A stretch of 15,567 nucleotides of DNA from an uncultured bacterium (lineage in GTDB: Bacteria > Patescibacteriota > CALEFQ01): positions 1 through 15,567 of the forward strand of contig CALEFQ010000056.1 in NCBI GenBank assembly GCA_937877125.1, in the 5' to 3' direction. A program made the position numbers and the translations under genes. Shown piece by piece: positions 1-7,210 of this stretch; position 1 is the stretch's first letter, and every line of letters begins with the position of its first letter. Below the pieces are notes generated by a model. It searched no databases and was not told the DNA's origin. It saw nothing but the letters and a program-made list of their open reading frames with translations.

Positions 1-125
1 GGAGCCAGCCTACCGGCTGTCCACGAAAACCGCCATATGTCCCTAGACATTACCAGTATCTCTTGAACCTAGCGCCGAAATGTGTTAAATTATCATTAGC
101 CTAACCAACCAGGTAATTTGTCTAT
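1..125. other. Upstream intergenic region, no gene seen
   Basis: No coding region is supported here. A small hairpin (CAGCC at 6-10, GGCTG at 15-19, loop of four) lies at the very edge and may belong to an upstream unit cut off by the window. The right half is AT-rich and contains the candidate promoter listed separately. Confidence 0.5.
63..91 (+). promoter_or_regulatory. Candidate sigma70-like promoter for the pilus operon
   Basis: A -35-like TTGAAC (63-68) is followed after 17 bases by a -10-like TAAATT (86-91), which is preceded by TGT at 83-85 as in extended -10 promoters. Each hexamer matches consensus at four of six positions. Transcription would start near position 98, about 28 bases before the first ATG. 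Nothing comparably good is seen in the later gaps, which fits one long transcript from here to the terminator at 13125. The match is modest and could be chance. Confidence 0.35.
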
Positions 126-653
126 ATGGCCGAAAACAAAACCAAAATTTTGGTAGCTGAAGACGATAGTTTCCTGCAAAAAGTCTATATGACGAAATTG
201 ACCCAGGAAGGTTTTTTAGTGGAAGTCGCTTCCGACGGGGAAGAGGCGCTGAAACAATTGCGCAATTCACTGCCAGATTTGTTACTACTGGATCTGATCA
301 TGCCCAGAGTGAACGGGTTTGATGTTTTGCAGGAGATGAAAGATGATAGCCAACTTAAAAAAATTCCCGTGGTTGTCCTGTCTAATCTCGGCCAGCCGGA
401 AGATATCCAGAAATGCCGGGAATTAGGGGCTAAGGATTATTTGGTCAAAGCTAATTTTTCCATCAACGCCGTGGTGGAAAAAATTCGCCAATACGTCAAG
501 AACGGCTGGAAAAAAACGGCGGGTGCCGCGGCACCCGCTCCCGCGCCTTCCCTGCCCGAATCAACCGCGGCTTGCGTCAAATGCGGAAAAATAATTCCCG
601 CGGACGCCAAGTTTTGCCCGTACTGCGCCGCGGCGCAGAAAAAGAGTCAATAG
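126..653 (+). CDS. CheY-like response regulator with C-terminal zinc ribbon
   Basis: Residues 7-125 form a receiver domain: acidic residues E12/D13/D14, phospho-acceptor D56 in LLLLDLIMP, the conserved Ser at S86 and K108 in YLVK. An Ala/Pro-rich linker (about 131-145) leads to a small zinc ribbon with two CxxC pairs, C150/C153 and C164/C167. There is no HTH output domain, so it probably acts by protein contact rather than as a classical DNA-binding regulator. The zinc ribbon could be the effector or a dimerisation or nucleic-acid contact. It is the first gene of the pilus operon, 91 bases before pilB, and no partner kinase is in the window. The ATG at 126 places the first beta strand correctly; the only hint of a ribosome site is AGG at 111-113. 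A role in controlling the pilus is inferred from position. Confidence 0.9.
   Translation: MAENKTKILVAEDDSFLQKVYMTKLTQEGFLVEVASDGEEALKQLRNSLPDLLLLDLIMPRVNGFDVLQEMKDDSQLKKIPVVVLSNLGQPEDIQKCRELGAKDYLVKANFSINAVVEKIRQYVKNGWKKTAGAAAPAPAPSLPESTAACVKCGKIIPADAKFCPYCAAAQKKSQ
519..538. repeat. 20-bp perfect palindrome in the receiver-zinc ribbon linker
   Basis: The ten bases 519-528 (GCGGGTGCCG) are exactly complementary in reverse to 529-538, with no loop. The palindrome lies inside the response regulator gene, in the codons of the Ala/Pro linker between the two domains. It directly follows an A-rich stretch at 510-516. Confidence 0.9.
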
Positions 654-731
654 TCTACGGTCTAGAACCTGAGGTCTATTAGATTCTCCTGATAACAAAA
701 GTCCATAGGCAATAGACTATAGACCGTAGAC
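653..731. repeat. 79-bp inverted repeat built of degenerate 7-bp units
   Basis: The outer arms 653-664 and 720-731 are perfect 12-bp inverted copies. A second pair, GTCTATT at 674-680 and AATAGAC at 711-717, is nested inside. Read in steps of seven, the left arm is GTCTACG, GTCTAGA, ACCTGAG, GTCTATT, AGATTCT; the reverse complement of the right arm is GTCTACG, GTCTATA, GTCTATT, GCCTATG, GACTTTT. The element starts on the last base of the response regulator stop codon and ends 13 bases before the pilB start. In RNA it would form an imperfect hairpin without a terminal U tract, so it is not a typical terminator. Confidence 0.8.
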
Positions 732-744
732 GGATAAAACAAAA

Positions 745-2469
745 ATGCGTTTGCCTCCAGAAAAATTGAGAGTGATTCTGGTCGGCATGAACTTGATCCA
801 GCCAAAACAGTTTGATCAGGTCGTGGCCGAAGCCCAGCGCCTCCGGGAACCGGTGGAGAAAATTTTGGTACTAAAAAATTATTTAAGCGAAGAACAGCTG
901 ATGCAATTGGTGGCCGAGGCCTTGAAAGTTCCGCTAGTCAAGCTGAAAGAACAAAAAATCACCACCGAGAGCTTGAATATCCTGCCGGAAAATCTGGCCC
1001 GGGAGCATTTGGCGATTGTTTTCGGCCAAGATAAAGACCGGGTCAAGGTGGCGCTGAGCAACCCGTCGGATCTGGAGATAATAAACTTTGTTCAGAAAAA
1101 GACTGGCCTCAAGGCGGAAGTTTATTTGGCCAGCGATTCCGATCTCAAGCGCTCCCTGATGCTTTATCGCCGCGGCCTGTATAAAGATTTCGCCAAAATC
1201 ATCAACGAGAATGTCACCCAATTGACCGCCTCGGGGGAAAATATGGCCCTGGCCGCCGAGCGTCTGCCGGTGGTCAAGACCATTGATTCCCTAATCGAAT
1301 TCGCCGTAGCCGAAGAAGCTTCCGATATCCATATCGAACCGCAGGAGGCGGAAATTATCATCCGGTTTAGGGTTGATGGCCAATTGCGCGATATTATCAC
1401 TTTGCCGCGTTTGGCGCTGGACGCGCTGGTGGCTCGGATCAAATATTTGACCAACCTGAAAATAGACGAGCACCGCAAGCCCCAGGATGGGCGCTTCAAG
1501 ATGGGAGTCGGCGGCGAACGTTTCGCTTTCCGGGTATCGATTATCCCGACTTACCACGGCGAAAAAATGGTGCTGCGCCTGTTGCCGGAAGAATCAAAAC
1601 GATATTCCCTGGAGGATCTGGGCTTGAAAGGGAAAAATCTCCAGATCATCAAGCAGGCGATCGAGAGCCCGCACGGGATGATCCTGGTTACCGGACCGAC
1701 TGGTTCCGGCAAGACCACGACGCTCTACACGATTCTCAATATGCTCAATACCGAGGATGTAAATATCAGCACGGTCGAGGATCCGATTGAATACAGTATT
1801 GAGCGCGTCAACCAAATCCAGGTCAATCCCGGCGTCGGCATTTCCTTTGCCAACGGCTTGCGCTCCATTTTGCGTCAGGATCCCGACATCATCATGATCG
1901 GTGAAATCCGCGACACGGAGACGGCCGAAATCGCCGTGCATTCCGCCCTGACCGGCCACCTGGTGCTGTCAACCCTGCATACCAATGATGCTGCCGGCAC
2001 TTTGCCGCGGCTGATTGATATGAATATTCAGCCGTTTTTGATCGCGTCCACGGTCAACATCGCCGTGGCGCAGAGATTAGTGCGCCGGCTCTGCCCGATG
2101 TGCATGGAAAGTTATAAGGTTGACCTCAAAGCTTTGTCCAGCCAGCAAGCCGATGTCGATTTCCAGGCGGCGCTTAATCATCTGGCCAAACAAGGATCAA
2201 TAACGAAGAAAGACTGGTCTAATCTTCGTTTCTATCGCGGCAAAGGTTGTGACCGCTGCGGCGGATCAGGCTACCGGGGCCGGATCGGCATTTATGAAGT
2301 TTTGGAAATTGATGACCGGATCCGCGAATTGATCAGTGCCCGTAAAGACGCTTCGGTTATTAGCCAAGCGGCGATGGCCGGCGGGATGAAGACAATGCTG
2401 GAAGATGGCATCGAAAAAGCGCTTGAGGGACAGACGTCAATCGACGAAGTTTTGAGAGTCGTCCGCTAA
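745..2469 (+). CDS. Type IV pilus extension ATPase PilB (GspE family)
   Basis: This is the cytoplasmic hexameric ATPase that drives pilin polymerisation. Of 574 residues, about 1-135 form the N-terminal MshEN/GspE_N-type domain. The catalytic core has Walker A GPTGSGKT (317-324), Asp box TVEDPIEY (343-350), Walker B-type stretch DPDIIMIGEIRD (379-390) and His box TGHLVLSTLHTNDA (403-416). A zinc-binding tetracysteine (C450, C453, C502, C505) is present; this and the N-terminal domain mark PilB/GspE-type assembly ATPases rather than the shorter PilT. All motifs look intact and the length is normal. The ATG at 745 follows the 79-bp inverted repeat; no clear Shine-Dalgarno is seen. pilC follows, with which it works. 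Confidence 0.97.
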   Translation: MRLPPEKLRVILVGMNLIQPKQFDQVVAEAQRLREPVEKILVLKNYLSEEQLMQLVAEALKVPLVKLKEQKITTESLNILPENLAREHLAIVFGQDKDRVKVALSNPSDLEIINFVQKKTGLKAEVYLASDSDLKRSLMLYRRGLYKDFAKIINENVTQLTASGENMALAAERLPVVKTIDSLIEFAVAEEASDIHIEPQEAEIIIRFRVDGQLRDIITLPRLALDALVARIKYLTNLKIDEHRKPQDGRFKMGVGGERFAFRVSIIPTYHGEKMVLRLLPEESKRYSLEDLGLKGKNLQIIKQAIESPHGMILVTGPTGSGKTTTLYTILNMLNTEDVNISTVEDPIEYSIERVNQIQVNPGVGISFANGLRSILRQDPDIIMIGEIRDTETAEIAVHSALTGHLVLSTLHTNDAAGTLPRLIDMNIQPFLIASTVNIAVAQRLVRRLCPMCMESYKVDLKALSSQQADVDFQAALNHLAKQGSITKKDWSNLRFYRGKGCDRCGGSGYRGRIGIYEVLEIDDRIRELISARKDASVISQAAMAGGMKTMLEDGIEKALEGQTSIDEVLRVVR

Positions 2470-2481
2470 AAATATTAAATT

Positions 2482-2533
2482 CCATACCCGGCTTTAGCCG
2501 GGGTTCATTAACCGGGGCTGAAGCCCCGTATGG
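2482..2533. repeat. 52-bp intergenic double-palindrome element
   Basis: Two 24-base arms (2482-2505 and 2510-2533) are inverted copies around CATT, with ends CCATAC and GTATGG. Each arm holds its own palindrome: CCGGCTTTAGCCGG (2488-2501) and GGGGCTGAAGCCCC (2514-2527). The arms differ mainly at CC/GG versus GG/CC positions that keep each small palindrome paired, which suggests two adjacent hairpins rather than only one long stem. It lies between pilB and pilC and has no U tract. It resembles a REP-like or miniature repeat unit; copies elsewhere in the genome cannot be judged from this window. Confidence 0.8.
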
Positions 2534-2550
2534 GACAATACCAAAAATAT

Positions 2551-3732
2551 ATGCCGGAATTTGAATACGAAGTCTTGACCAAGCATGGCGAGACCCAAAA
2601 GGGCAAAGTAATTGCGGCCGACAAGACAACTGCCGTCCAGCAATTACAGTCCCAGGGATTTTTTATTGCGCGCATCGAAACCAAAGAAGGTCGCCGCAAC
2701 AGCATCTGGTCGACTGATCTCGGCCAGGTGTCTTTGCTGAACAAAACCCTGTTGGTAGAACAGCTATCCGCGATGCTCAAAGCTGGCTTGCCCTTGGTGG
2801 AAGCGCTCCAAATCGTCAGCGACCAGTTTCGCAGCGCCAAATTGCGCGATATTCTCCAGGAAGCGGCCAAAGATGTCGCTTCTGGTATTCCGCTGTCGGC
2901 GTCTTTTTCCAAACATCCGAAAGTGTTTGACCGGGTTTTCATCCAGGTCTTGCGGGCCGGCGAAGTCAGCGGCATCCTGGAAAAAAACTTGCGCTATCTC
3001 GCTTCGGAACTGCGTCGGCGCTACGAATTGACCAGTCAGGTGCGCGGCGCGCTGCTCTATCCAATCGTGATCGTCTGTGCCATGATCGGCGTCGGCTTCG
3101 CGTTGATGATTTTTGTCGTCCCTAAAATCGCCGACGTCCTCAAGCAGAACAATACTGATTTGCCCTGGACCACGCAAACGCTCCTGGCCGTGAGCGATTT
3201 TATGGTTGATTTTTGGTGGCTGATTATCTTGGTGCTAGCGGCCGTAATTGTTTTTTTCTGGTGGCTTAATCGGTTCCCGTCAGTCAAGGAAGCTAGTAGT
3301 GCTTTCTGGGGGCGCTGGCCGATAATTCACCAGGTCAAGGAAAAAATGGCGATGGCGGCCATGTCCGGGACGCTCGGCAATCTTGTCAAAAGCGGCATGC
3401 CGATCGTGGAAGCGATCAACGTGACCGGCGAGACAATGAAGGATCGGGTTTATGGAGTTGCCTTGCGGCGGGTAGCCGACCGGGTGAAAAAAGGCGTCGC
3501 TCTGGCCGAATCCCTGGAAGCGGAACGGAAACTTTTCCCCCCGACGGTCATCGGTATGACGCGGGTGGGCGAGCGGACCGGCGAAGTGACGGTCATTATG
3601 GATCGCTTGACCGAGCTTAAATCTTTGTCCTCCCTGATCGAGCCGATACTGATGTTGGTCGTCGGCGCCGGCATCGGCCTTTTGGCGTTATCGATCATTA
3701 CTCCGATTTATTCGATGATGAGCGGGGTTTAA
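2551..3732 (+). CDS. Type IV pilus inner-membrane platform protein PilC (GspF family)
   Basis: PilC is the membrane platform on which PilB acts to insert pilin subunits. The 393-residue protein has an N-terminal cytoplasmic segment (1-60) and two GspF-type domains (about 66-189 and 268-385). Membrane segments lie near 167-190, 220-239 and 363-385. The twin domains share the family signature: LSAMLKAGLPLVEAL at 72-86 and LGNLVKSGMPIVEAI at 275-289. I place the start at the ATG at 2551, giving MPEFEYEVLTKHG, the usual beginning of this family. An in-frame ATG at 2530 would add seven residues encoded partly by the repeat arm and is less likely. The gap to the next gene is ten bases, indicating co-transcription. 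Confidence 0.96.
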   Translation: MPEFEYEVLTKHGETQKGKVIAADKTTAVQQLQSQGFFIARIETKEGRRNSIWSTDLGQVSLLNKTLLVEQLSAMLKAGLPLVEALQIVSDQFRSAKLRDILQEAAKDVASGIPLSASFSKHPKVFDRVFIQVLRAGEVSGILEKNLRYLASELRRRYELTSQVRGALLYPIVIVCAMIGVGFALMIFVVPKIADVLKQNNTDLPWTTQTLLAVSDFMVDFWWLIILVLAAVIVFFWWLNRFPSVKEASSAFWGRWPIIHQVKEKMAMAAMSGTLGNLVKSGMPIVEAINVTGETMKDRVYGVALRRVADRVKKGVALAESLEAERKLFPPTVIGMTRVGERTGEVTVIMDRLTELKSLSSLIEPILMLVVGAGIGLLALSIITPIYSMMSGV

Positions 3733-3742
3733 TATTATTATC

Positions 3743-6676
3743 ATGTCGCGACGGGGATTCACATTAATCGAATTGCTGGTGACGGTCGCCGTCATCGGAA
3801 TTTTGTCGGCGGTGGTCACGGTCAGCTACAGTTCTTACCAGCGGTCTACCCAGCTGGATGTCACCGCCCAGCAGATCATCAGCACTTTGCGTCTGGCACA
3901 AAGCCAGTCGATCGCGGCCAAGGAGGGGGAGAAGTACGGGGTATTTTTTGAAGCCAGCCCGGGCGCCAATCGGTTTTATTTATTCCGGGGCAATGATTAC
4001 GCCACCGGCACCGTGCTGGAAACTTATGACGTGCCCTCAATTTTAGGATACGTCGATATTAATTTCGCCCCGCCGCCGGACGACCAGGTGGTTTTTGATA
4101 AATTGACGGGACTCACGCCCAATTACGGCCATGTCACTTTGGAATTGACCGGCACATCCCAGCAAAAAGAGATCAGTGTCAGCAGTGAGGGGCGGATCGG
4201 CGAATATGATTTGAACGATTCCGGTCTGCCGGGCGCTTTTTCGCTGTCAGCGCCGGCCAATCAAAGCACGACGTATACCTTGACGCCGACCTTTTTCTGG
4301 AGCGCGGCGCCCAACGCGGTTTCTTATACCCTGTGGCATTCAACCGATCCGAATTTCGCCACCTATACCGAGATCACGGGTGTTAGTGGCACTTCTTATA
4401 CTTTGTCCGGCGGCCAAGCTCTAGCCAACAACCGCCGCAATTACTGGAAAGTCAAAGCAGTCGGGACTGCCGGCGAGCGTTGGAGCGAAGAAAAGAACTG
4501 GTATGTCAACGCCTTACTAAATGATCCGCCCGATCCTTTTTACCTGCTGTCGCCCGCGGACGCTTACAATGAGACGGTTACAGTTTTGCCGTATTTTGAC
4601 TGGGAGGATACGACCGACCCCGACGGCGATCCGGTGTCTTATACTTTCCAGCACGACGACAATCCTGGTTTTGATTCGCCGACCACGATTACCGGCATCA
4701 GCTTGTCAGAATACACGCTCAAACCGGGTGAAGCTCTGGAAAACTACGCCACTAATTACTGGCGAGTGCGGGCTGAAGACGGAAAGGGCGGGATAACCTA
4801 CGGCACGGATCAGCCCAGTGGCCGGAATTATCGCTCGATTATTGTCAACGCCAATGTGGCGCCCAACGCTTTCCATTTGCTGACGCCGGTCGACGGCCAG
4901 TATGTCAACACCACCACGCCATCGTTGGATTGGGAAGACAGCACGGATCCCGATCCCGGCGATACGGTTACTTATACTTTGTGGTATTCCACGGATCCGA
5001 CTTTCAGCACCAAGACGGAAATCGGCGGTCTGGTAGATAGCACTTATACCATCGCCGCTCCGCTAGCCGCCGGTAATTCCTATTTCTGGCGGGTGCGCGC
5101 CGATGATCAGCGCGGCGGGGCGACCTGGGCGATCGAACAGAATTGGGGATTTTACGTCAATCGCCCGCCAAACGCTTTCAATTTGCTTTCTCCCTCCGAT
5201 GGCGCTTCGGTTTCTTCCATGCCGATGGCTTTTGATTGGGACGACGCGGTTGATCCCGATCCGGGCGACACGGTCACTTACCATATCATGGTCGATAACG
5301 ATCCTGGCTTCGGCTCGCCGGAAATTGATGTCAGCGGTTTGGCGTCTAGCACTTATACTGCGACTTTAGCTGCCGCCGGAACTTATTACTGGAAAGTGGA
5401 AGCGGTCGATAACCATAGTTATGGCCGGTGGAGCAACCAGACCTGGTCATTTTCCTATAATACTCAAGATTGCCAGTGGCATGTTGACCAGTCGCGTCCC
5501 TCTTCAGGGGATGGTTTGAGCTGGGCGACGGCTTTCCGGACAATCGCGGAGGCGGTGACGGCCATGTCCGGCGGGGACAATGTTTGTATCGCCAACGGCA
5601 CTTACGTGGAACAAGTGACTTTGCCTAATAGCAAAGCTGGCACCAGCGGGAATTACACTGAATTTATGAACAAAACGGGCGACACCAACGTGGTTATTGA
5701 CGGTTCGACCAACTGTTTCCAGATGACCCAGACTAATTACTTGCGGATCAGTGGTTTAAAAATGACCAGTGCGACCAACGGTATCCGCTCTCAAAACAAT
5801 ACCAGCAATAACATTTACGAAAATTTAGAGATCTACGGCGTCGGCACGGGTATTTATATCCAGGCCGGAGCTAATAACGACAATATTATTCGTAATAATA
5901 TTATCCGCGACACGACAACCCAGGCAATTTACAGCTCCAGTAATTCCCGCGTAAAAATTTATGATAACGTAATCCGCAACAATACCGGCAGCTACGGTAT
6001 TTACTTGGCGTCTGATACTAGCGACGAAGTGTATCAGAATGATATTTACAGCAATCAACGATCCTTGTATCTGACGACTGACACCAATTCGGTGATTTAC
6101 GACAACGACATCCATGACAACGCCCATTATAATTACTTTGACCGGCCCAACGGCACCCAGTTTTACCAGAATACGGTTCGTAATTGCACCGGCGCCAATT
6201 GTACCGGCGTCTACGCCCTGCGCCCGCGAAATTTCAAGGTTTATAAAAACCTATTCAATAATGTCCGTAACGGCATTTATACCCAGCGGGGCAATACCGG
6301 CACGCATTATTACAACAATACGATTTACGGGACGACCGCCGGTATCGGCATTCAGCTCGATCGTTTTGATGGCGCGACCAAATTGCGGAATAACATCATT
6401 ACCAATAATTCCGTCGGCTTCAACGTGACCAACGGCAACGCTAATTTGAACAATGATTACGCCGATGTCTGGAGCAATACTTCCAACTACACTGGCCAAG
6501 GGGCGACTTATCAAGGCGCCAATTCCATTTCCCAAAATCCGCTGTTTGTAAATCCGGGCACTGATTTCCACCTGCAGGCCGGCTCGCCCTGCATCAACCG
6601 CGGCGACCCTGATCCTTTTTACAACGATCCTGACGGTTCGCGAAGCGATATGGGGGCGTTCTACTTTGGTTCCTAA
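3743..6676 (+). CDS. Giant modular minor pilin: GspH/FimT-like stalk, four Fn3-like repeats, parallel beta-helix
   Basis: A class III prepilin sequence RRG|FTLIELLVTVAVIGIL gives cleavage after G5, with Glu at mature position 5. Residues 6 to about 155 match the GspH/FimT pseudopilin pattern, including the region around STLRLAQSQSIAAKEG. Four Fn3-like repeats follow (about 165-257, 262-370, 374-473, 475-573). From about 577 to 975 there is a right-handed parallel beta-helix rich in Asn turns (IIRNNI, IYDNDIHDN, YYNNTIYG), ending in a pattern common to such extracellular helices (SPCINRGDPDP). All six cysteines (577, 615, 658, 815, 820, 950) lie in this module. Normal GspH/FimT proteins are about 150-200 residues, so this is several times larger. 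It probably sits at the pilus tip and binds a surface ligand. The helix fold also occurs in polysaccharide lyases, but I see no catalytic signature I can name. Confidence 0.88.
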   Translation: MSRRGFTLIELLVTVAVIGILSAVVTVSYSSYQRSTQLDVTAQQIISTLRLAQSQSIAAKEGEKYGVFFEASPGANRFYLFRGNDYATGTVLETYDVPSILGYVDINFAPPPDDQVVFDKLTGLTPNYGHVTLELTGTSQQKEISVSSEGRIGEYDLNDSGLPGAFSLSAPANQSTTYTLTPTFFWSAAPNAVSYTLWHSTDPNFATYTEITGVSGTSYTLSGGQALANNRRNYWKVKAVGTAGERWSEEKNWYVNALLNDPPDPFYLLSPADAYNETVTVLPYFDWEDTTDPDGDPVSYTFQHDDNPGFDSPTTITGISLSEYTLKPGEALENYATNYWRVRAEDGKGGITYGTDQPSGRNYRSIIVNANVAPNAFHLLTPVDGQYVNTTTPSLDWEDSTDPDPGDTVTYTLWYSTDPTFSTKTEIGGLVDSTYTIAAPLAAGNSYFWRVRADDQRGGATWAIEQNWGFYVNRPPNAFNLLSPSDGASVSSMPMAFDWDDAVDPDPGDTVTYHIMVDNDPGFGSPEIDVSGLASSTYTATLAAAGTYYWKVEAVDNHSYGRWSNQTWSFSYNTQDCQWHVDQSRPSSGDGLSWATAFRTIAEAVTAMSGGDNVCIANGTYVEQVTLPNSKAGTSGNYTEFMNKTGDTNVVIDGSTNCFQMTQTNYLRISGLKMTSATNGIRSQNNTSNNIYENLEIYGVGTGIYIQAGANNDNIIRNNIIRDTTTQAIYSSSNSRVKIYDNVIRNNTGSYGIYLASDTSDEVYQNDIYSNQRSLYLTTDTNSVIYDNDIHDNAHYNYFDRPNGTQFYQNTVRNCTGANCTGVYALRPRNFKVYKNLFNNVRNGIYTQRGNTGTHYYNNTIYGTTAGIGIQLDRFDGATKLRNNIITNNSVGFNVTNGNANLNNDYADVWSNTSNYTGQGATYQGANSISQNPLFVNPGTDFHLQAGSPCINRGDPDPFYNDPDGSRSDMGAFYFGS
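4235..5461 (+). repeat. Four tandem Fn3-like repeats inside the giant pilin
   Basis: Each unit of about 90-110 residues starts near an F-x-L-L-x-P-type motif, has a central W, and ends with Y-x-W-[KR]-V-[KR]-A. Units 2, 3 and 4 share an acidic loop: WEDTTDPDGDPVSYT, WEDSTDPDPGDTVTYT and WDDAVDPDPGDTVTYH, which could bind calcium. Unit 1 lacks this loop. Units 3 and 4 are most alike, suggesting recent duplication. The repeats would act as an extended spacer between the pilin stalk and the beta-helix. Confidence 0.75.
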
Positions 6677-6751
6677 GTAAAAAGTCAAAAATCAAAAGTC
6701 AAAAGTTCGATGTTTTCACTTTTGCCTTTTGACTTATTACTTTTGACTTAG
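6673..6751. repeat. Second 79-bp inverted repeat built of 7-bp units (AGTCAAA type)
   Basis: Arms 6673-6706 and 6718-6751 are inverted copies matching at 29 of 34 positions, around an 11-base loop. Both arms are degenerate heptamers: left AGTAAAA, AGTCAAA, AATCAAA, AGTCAAA; right (reversed) AGTCAAA, AGTAATA, AGTCAAA, AGGCAAA. It begins inside the end of the giant pilin gene (stop at 6674-6676) and ends three bases before the next ATG at 6755. Length and placement equal those of the element at 653-731 although the unit sequence differs. Confidence 0.85.
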
Positions 6752-6754
6752 TTT

Positions 6755-7210
6755 ATGAATAAGATTTCATGGTTAGTTATCGCTTTAGTTATCGCCGCCG
6801 GGGCGGTCATGTTCTTCGGCTGGCGGTATTGGGGTTGGTTTCAATCGCTCGGGGGCGTTGGGATCAGGGAAACGGAATTTGATCTGGTCCGACAGGAACA
6901 AATCGACAAAACCACCCAAGATGATATTGAGCTCCGTCGGGAAGTCGAAGATGCCAGAATCGCGCTCGAGGCTTATGGTTTTGCTACCCAGACAGTACCG
7001 GCCAGTTTGACTGATTTAGTTCCGGATTATTTAAGCAAGGTTCCTGTTCACGTTAAATATGATCGTTTGACCGATACTCAGGCGATGGTCTCGGCCGCAC
7101 TTAGTGAAAATCAGCGCCAGACGATGGCCGATGACGACGGCACTGATGCCGCTCGCTATGAGCTGAAAATAGAAATTTATAAAACAGACAATGTCAGTCA
7201 ACCGCAGTAA
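6755..7210 (+). CDS. Pilin-like membrane-anchored protein without prepilin cleavage motif
   Basis: A 151-residue protein with one N-terminal membrane segment (about 5-23) and a soluble domain. Residues 61-97 have the pattern of GspG-like pseudopilins, with a helix ending ARIALEAYGFATQTVPAS followed by LTDLVPDYLSKVPV; in that family this marks the alpha1-to-loop transition. The usual G|F...E prepilin signature is absent, so it should stay anchored in the membrane rather than be processed by PilD. It starts three bases after the hairpin at 6673-6751 and its end overlaps the next gene by 20 bases, implying translational coupling. It may chaperone the tip pilins or be a degenerated pilin; I cannot assign a specific function. 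Confidence 0.75.
   Translation: MNKISWLVIALVIAAGAVMFFGWRYWGWFQSLGGVGIRETEFDLVRQEQIDKTTQDDIELRREVEDARIALEAYGFATQTVPASLTDLVPDYLSKVPVHVKYDRLTDTQAMVSAALSENQRQTMADDDGTDAARYELKIEIYKTDNVSQPQ

Noticed and set aside
1..36. Possible 3' end of a tRNA or other RNA (hairpin followed by a CCA-like end)
   Set aside because: The hairpin is five base pairs, there is no T-arm signature, and the CCA near 33-35 is not preceded by an acceptor strand that can be checked within the window.
653..731. Transcription terminator between the response regulator and pilB
   Set aside because: The stem is long and imperfect and lacks a U tract after it; nothing suggests transcription must stop here.
690..744. Internal promoter for pilB (TATAGA near 719)
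   Set aside because: No acceptable -35 at 16-18 bases; the AT-rich words are explained by the heptamer repeat.
2530..2550. Upstream ATG as pilC start
   Set aside because: It lies in the repeat arm and adds seven residues without family character; the ATG at 2551 gives the usual N-terminus.
5471..6667. Beta-helix part as a separate enzyme gene joined by assembly error
   Set aside because: The frame is continuous, the junction with the fourth Fn3-like repeat is smooth, and base composition does not change at the boundary.
5825..6688. Long antisense open frames under the pilin genes
   Set aside because: They show no domain features and have low-complexity translations; they mirror the regular codon use of the sense gene.
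6681..6750. CRISPR-like or simple tandem repeat array
   Set aside because: Units are only 7 bp without spacers and are arranged as an inverted pair, which fits a hairpin element and not a CRISPR array.
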